Origin: Clostridia bacterium
GTDB taxonomy: Bacteria > Bacillota > Clostridia > DUPQ01
Reading direction: 5' to 3'
NCBI GenBank assembly: GCA_030592355.1
Contig: JAUVJE010000085.1
Span: 1 to 9,517 of the forward strand
Length of the DNA: 9,517 nucleotides
Below the pieces are notes generated by a model. That model saw nothing but the letters and a program-made list of their open reading frames with translations, did no database searches and was not told where the DNA came from. The position numbers were made by a program, and so were the translations under genes. Positions 7,166 through 9,517 of the stretch are shown here, in pieces. How positions within the stretch are numbered: position 1 is the stretch's first letter; each line of letters starts with the position of its first letter.

Positions 7166-8562
7166 CTGTTTAACCCATCCAGATATTCCTCAATTCCCAG
7201 CTTTTTCATTTCCTTTTCATACTCCTCAAAGAAAGCATCGACGCTCATATCTTCCTTTATGAATTTAAACAGGGTTATGGAAAATGCGTTATGTATATGT
7301 ATATCCGTTGCATGCAGACCGCGATCCTCATCAGAAATTGACTTGTCTATTGGCAGAACCCTATAAACTCCGTCATAATAATCCCTCTGAATTTTCACCC
7401 AGTTGTTCTCCATCCAATATTCATAATCTTCTTGTTTTTCACCACTTCTTAATGGAATATAGAAATTTGTCAACCAGCAGTCAGAAATCCATGGCATATA
7501 TATAGTTTTAGGATCATTTATAGATATAAACTCAGGACTTATGTAGGTGTAATTCTTTCCGTCTATACCCCAATAACCGGCTTTGTTCATTTCCTCATCT
7601 TCGAAAAAGGCATTGATGAAATCGTTTACTTTCCTATCAGCGTCCGATGTTCCGAATGGAACTACATATAGGAAACTGTTTTCAAATCCTATCTCCAAAG
7701 TAAATTTTGAACCATCAAATCCATTTGATGAATAAATATTATCAAGACCACTGTTATTTGACATTGCTATTGTAAATACATTGTCATTATTGAAAGCAGA
7801 AGCTATGAGATTTCCCTTACCCATACCAGTTGTTATGAGTTCGGCTTCATCCAGCTCCTTGATAAATTTAAGACTCTGAAGCATTTCGTTCGTGGACGCA
7901 TGGTCCATGAACAACTGCCTTTCTTCATCCCAGCTGACTGTATACATACTGTTAATCATTCCGCACTTGAAAAAAGCGAACACATCAAAAAACATTTCAG
8001 AACAGGTATCTTCCGATACTCTTATGATATCCGTGCCGATTGATTCTTTTGCCAATATTAAAAGATCTTTAAATTCTCCTATGGTCCGGGGTATGTCAGC
8101 CCCTAATTGTTCCATCATTTTTTCATTATAAACACGGGATTTTGTATTAAACCTATGTGATAACAAAAGAGCCCAGATTCTGCCGTCTTCATCCGTTACT
8201 GCATTCATAATGCCTTCTGGTATATCCATGACCGTATTATTGCCAGCGAGTATATCATTCAACGGAAGAAAATACTCGTGCCTCTCGTTGAAAGCGAGTT
8301 TGTATATATCTGAATATATTTTCAGCAAACCATCTATGTCCCGTATGGATATTTTTCTATCCCTTGGAATTGAATTCAGCTTAATGCCTTTATTGGTTTT
8401 AAGATATTCAAGATACCCTGCTGCATTGTTATTATCTCTTATTCCATCGTATATGGTAATTTCATCAAGGCTGTCCGTTTTCCTCGTTGAACCATCTCCA
8501 GCTGAACATCCTGTTGCTATTATCAATAAAACAATGCAGATAATCACCATTACTTTTTTCAT
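7156..8562 (-). CDS. Extracellular solute-binding lipoprotein (ABC sugar/peptide uptake type)
   Basis: This 468-residue protein begins with a lipoprotein signal: MKKVMVIICIVLLIIATGCSAG, with Cys19 as the likely lipidated residue. GGAGG lies nine nt before the ATG. The mature part has the layout of large extracellular solute-binding proteins: a short first strand (DEITIYDG), a long helical region (SRVYNEKMMEQLGADIPRTIGEF), and a late conserved tail (FFEEYEKEMKKLGIEEYLDGLN). Such proteins capture a ligand at the cell surface for an ABC importer, often an oligosaccharide in Clostridia. No permease or ATPase gene is in the window, so partner and ligand are unknown. The stop may be premature: the next frame continues sensibly for about 19 codons to 7107 (see findings). 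Sequence similarity to well-known members is modest. Confidence 0.82.
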   Translation of the reverse strand: MKKVMVIICIVLLIIATGCSAGDGSTRKTDSLDEITIYDGIRDNNNAAGYLEYLKTNKGIKLNSIPRDRKISIRDIDGLLKIYSDIYKLAFNERHEYFLPLNDILAGNNTVMDIPEGIMNAVTDEDGRIWALLLSHRFNTKSRVYNEKMMEQLGADIPRTIGEFKDLLILAKESIGTDIIRVSEDTCSEMFFDVFAFFKCGMINSMYTVSWDEERQLFMDHASTNEMLQSLKFIKELDEAELITTGMGKGNLIASAFNNDNVFTIAMSNNSGLDNIYSSNGFDGSKFTLEIGFENSFLYVVPFGTSDADRKVNDFINAFFEDEEMNKAGYWGIDGKNYTYISPEFISINDPKTIYMPWISDCWLTNFYIPLRSGEKQEDYEYWMENNWVKIQRDYYDGVYRVLPIDKSISDEDRGLHATDIHIHNAFSITLFKFIKEDMSVDAFFEEYEKEMKKLGIEEYLDGLNSLE

Positions 8563-8929
8563 ATGCTTTATCCTCCTTTATTCAACTTGGAGATTTTACA
8601 AACTCTATATTTTCAATGAATTCTCTGAAATCCGAATCAATTAACTATGGCAACGCACATGTCAATATTTGTTTATTATCTTTATTACTGCAGAAACCAC
8701 ATTTATTTTTATAGAAAAAGTATATCACTGTAAAACAGTAGGAAATGTAAACAATTTACGTATTATACACTTTGTCATCTTAACGGGTCTTTTTGTGCTA
8801 TCAATAAGATTGCATAAAGTTAATGCGGTCTGCAAGACCATTTTCACAGTGTGGCAACGACTGCTGTTTTCGTCTTTTATATGTTCAACGGTTGTACCTG
8901 TCGGAATTTAATTTTAACACTTACAAGAT
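8563..8929. other. Upstream region of the solute-binding gene, no gene seen
   Basis: No reading frame here looks coding on either strand. It is A/T-rich. On the minus strand a perfect TATAAT at 8767-8762 lacks a matching -35, and a perfect TTGACA at 8665-8660 lacks a good -10. If the first is used the leader would be about 190 nt. The TGTAAA boxes at 8727-8760 are the only other structure I could support. Confidence 0.4.
8727..8760. promoter_or_regulatory. Two partly palindromic TGTAAA boxes, possible operators
   Basis: ACTGT-AAA-ACAGT (8727-8739) is a perfect short inverted repeat. TGTAAACAATTTACG (8746-8760) is a near-palindrome of the kind bound by LacI-type repressors. Both contain TGTAAA and start 17 bp apart. 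They lie just downstream of a TATAAT (8767-8762) on the minus strand, where a repressor could block the solute-binding gene. No regulator gene is in view, so this is tentative. Confidence 0.3.
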
Positions 8930-8977
8930 ACATTCCTTGCGGTAAAACCTACGAACTTGATTTTGTCGTTCATGCCA

Positions 8978-9016
8978 CAATGAAAATAACCAGAACCATA
9001 TCTTCTATTTTCATTG
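8978..9016. repeat. 11-bp inverted repeat beside T-arm-like copy 1
   Basis: CAATGAAAATA (8978-8988) and TATTTTCATTG (9006-9016) are perfectly complementary, with a 17-nt loop. The second arm ends exactly where the 20-bp T-arm-like repeat starts. A comparable hairpin sits beside the second copy at 9443-9471, so hairpin plus T-arm motif may be one unit. Confidence 0.65.
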
Positions 9017-9036
9017 CCTCTCGGGTTCGAATCCCT
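9017..9036 (+). repeat. 20-bp T-arm-like direct repeat, copy 1
   Basis: CCTCTCGGGTTCGAATCCCT is identical to 9483-9502. Its core GGGTTCGAATCCC matches the tRNA T-arm consensus on the plus strand (G53-TTCGA-C61 pattern). No cloverleaf can be built around it, so it is not a working tRNA here. It could be an attachment-site core, a tRNA-like module of a larger RNA, or a remnant. Confidence 0.75.
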
Positions 9037-9177
9037 TATGGCTTTCAAGGGTGAATGGCGAGAAAATTTGGTTTCAGGCAAGGCTTGTAAAGTTTTTACC
9101 GAATGGAGTGTATATAAGATACGCATGATGCGTTTTGTTTGCACACGGAGCATCTTAACTGAGTTTTCTCATGCCGT

Positions 9178-9237
9178 TCCTCGCCTTCGGCTGTGGTACA
9201 GCATTGCCAAACACTTATGTATGCTCCTACGTGCCGG
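9178..9237. repeat. Diverged module, copy A (CCTTCGG...ACTTATGT)
   Basis: CCTTCGG (9184-9190) and ACTTATGT (9213-9220) are spaced as in copy B at 9376-9434, with flanks partly shared. Between them a hairpin GCTGT/ACAGC (9190-9194 with 9198-9202) follows CCTTCG. Copy B has a different sequence but a hairpin in the same position. Confidence 0.5.
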
Positions 9238-9316
9238 ATGACGTTTCTCGATTCCTTAGTAATCTGTGATACGTCATTGAGCAAACGAAGCATTAAACCA
9301 AATTAACCGCCATAGT

Positions 9317-9345
9317 AAAAAAACACCATGGTTGGTGTCTTTTTA
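9317..9345. terminator. Bidirectional terminator-like hairpin
   Basis: ACACCA (9323-9328) pairs with TGGTGT (9333-9338) around a 4-nt loop. T runs follow on both strands: CTTTTT on plus and seven T residues on minus (9323-9317). It lies inside the ORF-free region, so it may end an RNA transcript in either direction. Confidence 0.55.
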
Positions 9346-9375
9346 CGGTCTGGTACGCCATCGGGGATTATGTCT

Positions 9376-9434
9376 GCTTCACCTTCGGTTCGCATACCGT
9401 GCGTCGGCCTTACTTATGTTTAGCGGCCTCCCGC
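9376..9434. repeat. Diverged module, copy B (CCTTCGG...ACTTATGT)
   Basis: CCTTCGG (9382-9388) and ACTTATGT (9412-9419) repeat copy A with a one-base spacing difference. The hairpin here is CGGT/ACCG (9386-9389 with 9396-9399). It lies between the terminator-like hairpin and the 9443-9471 inverted repeat. Confidence 0.5.
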
Positions 9435-9442
9435 GTTCAGAC

Positions 9443-9471
9443 TAAAAATTGATTCACTGAATCAATTTTTA
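9443..9471. repeat. Perfect 13-bp inverted repeat beside T-arm-like copy 2
   Basis: TAAAAATTGATTC (9443-9455) and GAATCAATTTTTA (9459-9471) pair perfectly around a 3-nt loop. The element ends 11 nt before the second 20-bp T-arm-like repeat. It is followed by few T residues outside the stem, so it is not an obvious terminator despite the strong pairing. Confidence 0.7.
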
Positions 9472-9482
9472 ACGTCTTCACC

Positions 9483-9502
9483 CCTCTCGGGTTCGAATCC
9501 CT
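9483..9502 (+). repeat. 20-bp T-arm-like direct repeat, copy 2
   Basis: This is identical to 9017-9036, starting 466 bp further on. Homology stops sharply at both ends (G versus C before, T versus C after). The downstream TACCA at 9511-9515 superficially resembles a tRNA 3' end, but acceptor pairing and spacing do not fit. Confidence 0.75.
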
Positions 9503-9517
9503 CTTAAAAATACCAAA

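Larger units (their letters stand above)
8930..9517. ncRNA. Candidate structured RNA or repeat locus, ORF-free (strand and identity unknown)
   Basis: Nearly 600 bp lack any convincing gene but are dense in structure. There are two exact 20-bp T-arm-like repeats, strong inverted repeats (8978-9016, 9323-9338, 9443-9471), a stem ATGACGT/ACGTCAT (9238-9244 with 9271-9277), and a domain closed by GTCTG/CAGAC (9348-9352 with 9438-9442) that contains CGGG/CCCG. Diverged modules around CCTTCGG...ACTTATGT recur. Base composition is richer in G+C than the flanking intergenic DNA. The short frames here translate to typical structured-RNA noise such as RVRIPYG or IRDSNPR around the T-arm motif. Alternatives are a large ncRNA, remnants of a tRNA-targeting element, or a non-autonomous mobile RNA. 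The window ends inside it, so its right limit is unknown. Confidence 0.4.

Noticed and set aside
8640..8665. Promoter with perfect TTGACA (minus strand) for the solute-binding gene
   Set aside because: No acceptable -10 at 16-18 nt spacing (best is ATTGAT), so not listed as a promoter; an activator-dependent promoter is possible.
9014..9241. Plus-strand reading frame of 75 codons (and minus-strand frames at 8914-9293)
   Set aside because: No ribosome site, no recognisable protein pattern, and the frames run across hairpins and the T-arm-like repeat; better explained as noncoding DNA.
9430..9517. A tRNA gene ending at the right edge (GGTTCGAATCC and TACCA)
   Set aside because: The T-stem pairs only three bases, the acceptor strand finds no partner upstream, and the spacing from the T-arm to CCA is off by a base.
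8660..9517. CRISPR array in the repeat-rich right end
   Set aside because: Only two exact repeats, 466 bp apart, with no regular spacing and no cas genes.

Overview
The window looks like chromosomal DNA from a low-GC, Gram-positive, spore-former-type Clostridia. This is inferred from SepF- and YlmG-based division genes, a lipoprotein signal on the solute-binding protein, strong GGAGG ribosome sites, and A/T-rich intergenic DNA. A relative of the cellulolytic clostridia is possible, but the sequence does not prove a genus. Every protein gene I accept lies on the minus strand, so transcription runs from high to low coordinates.

In transcription order: (1) 8563-9517 has no credible gene. Its outer part (about 8930-9517) carries two exact copies of a 20-bp tRNA T-arm-like sequence, strong inverted repeats and diverged repeated modules. 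It looks like a structured RNA or repeat locus that I cannot name. (2) 7156-8562 is an orphan solute-binding lipoprotein whose 3' end may be frameshifted. (3) 6980-2918 is a probable operon: a methionine gamma-lyase-family PLP enzyme, a one-pass HlyD-like membrane protein, yggS, sepF and ylmG. It starts at a promoter placed so that the first message would be nearly leaderless, and it ends at a clear terminator. (4) 2732-1824 is a DnaJ/CbpA-type co-chaperone with its own TATAAT promoter. (5) 1666-467 is a UroD-family protein with the zinc-type His-x-Cys...Cys pattern of cobalamin-linked methyltransferases. Its ribosome site abuts a 25-bp palindrome. (6) 372-1 is the amino-terminal part of a ComEC/Rec2-type DNA-uptake channel, cut by the window edge. 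Its start codon lies inside an 11-bp hairpin followed by a T run.

Functional links: SepF anchors and bundles FtsZ at the membrane, and YlmG and YggS are its usual neighbours in Gram-positive division clusters. The HlyD-like and methionine gamma-lyase-like genes upstream share the operon by spacing (52 nt and a 4-nt overlap), but their connection to division is not established here. The ylmH and divIVA genes often found after ylmG are absent; a terminator and the dnaJ-like gene follow instead. The dnaJ-like, UroD-family and comEC genes appear to be separately controlled neighbours. The most interesting parts are the ORF-free repeat/RNA-like region at the right end and the unusual starts of several genes.
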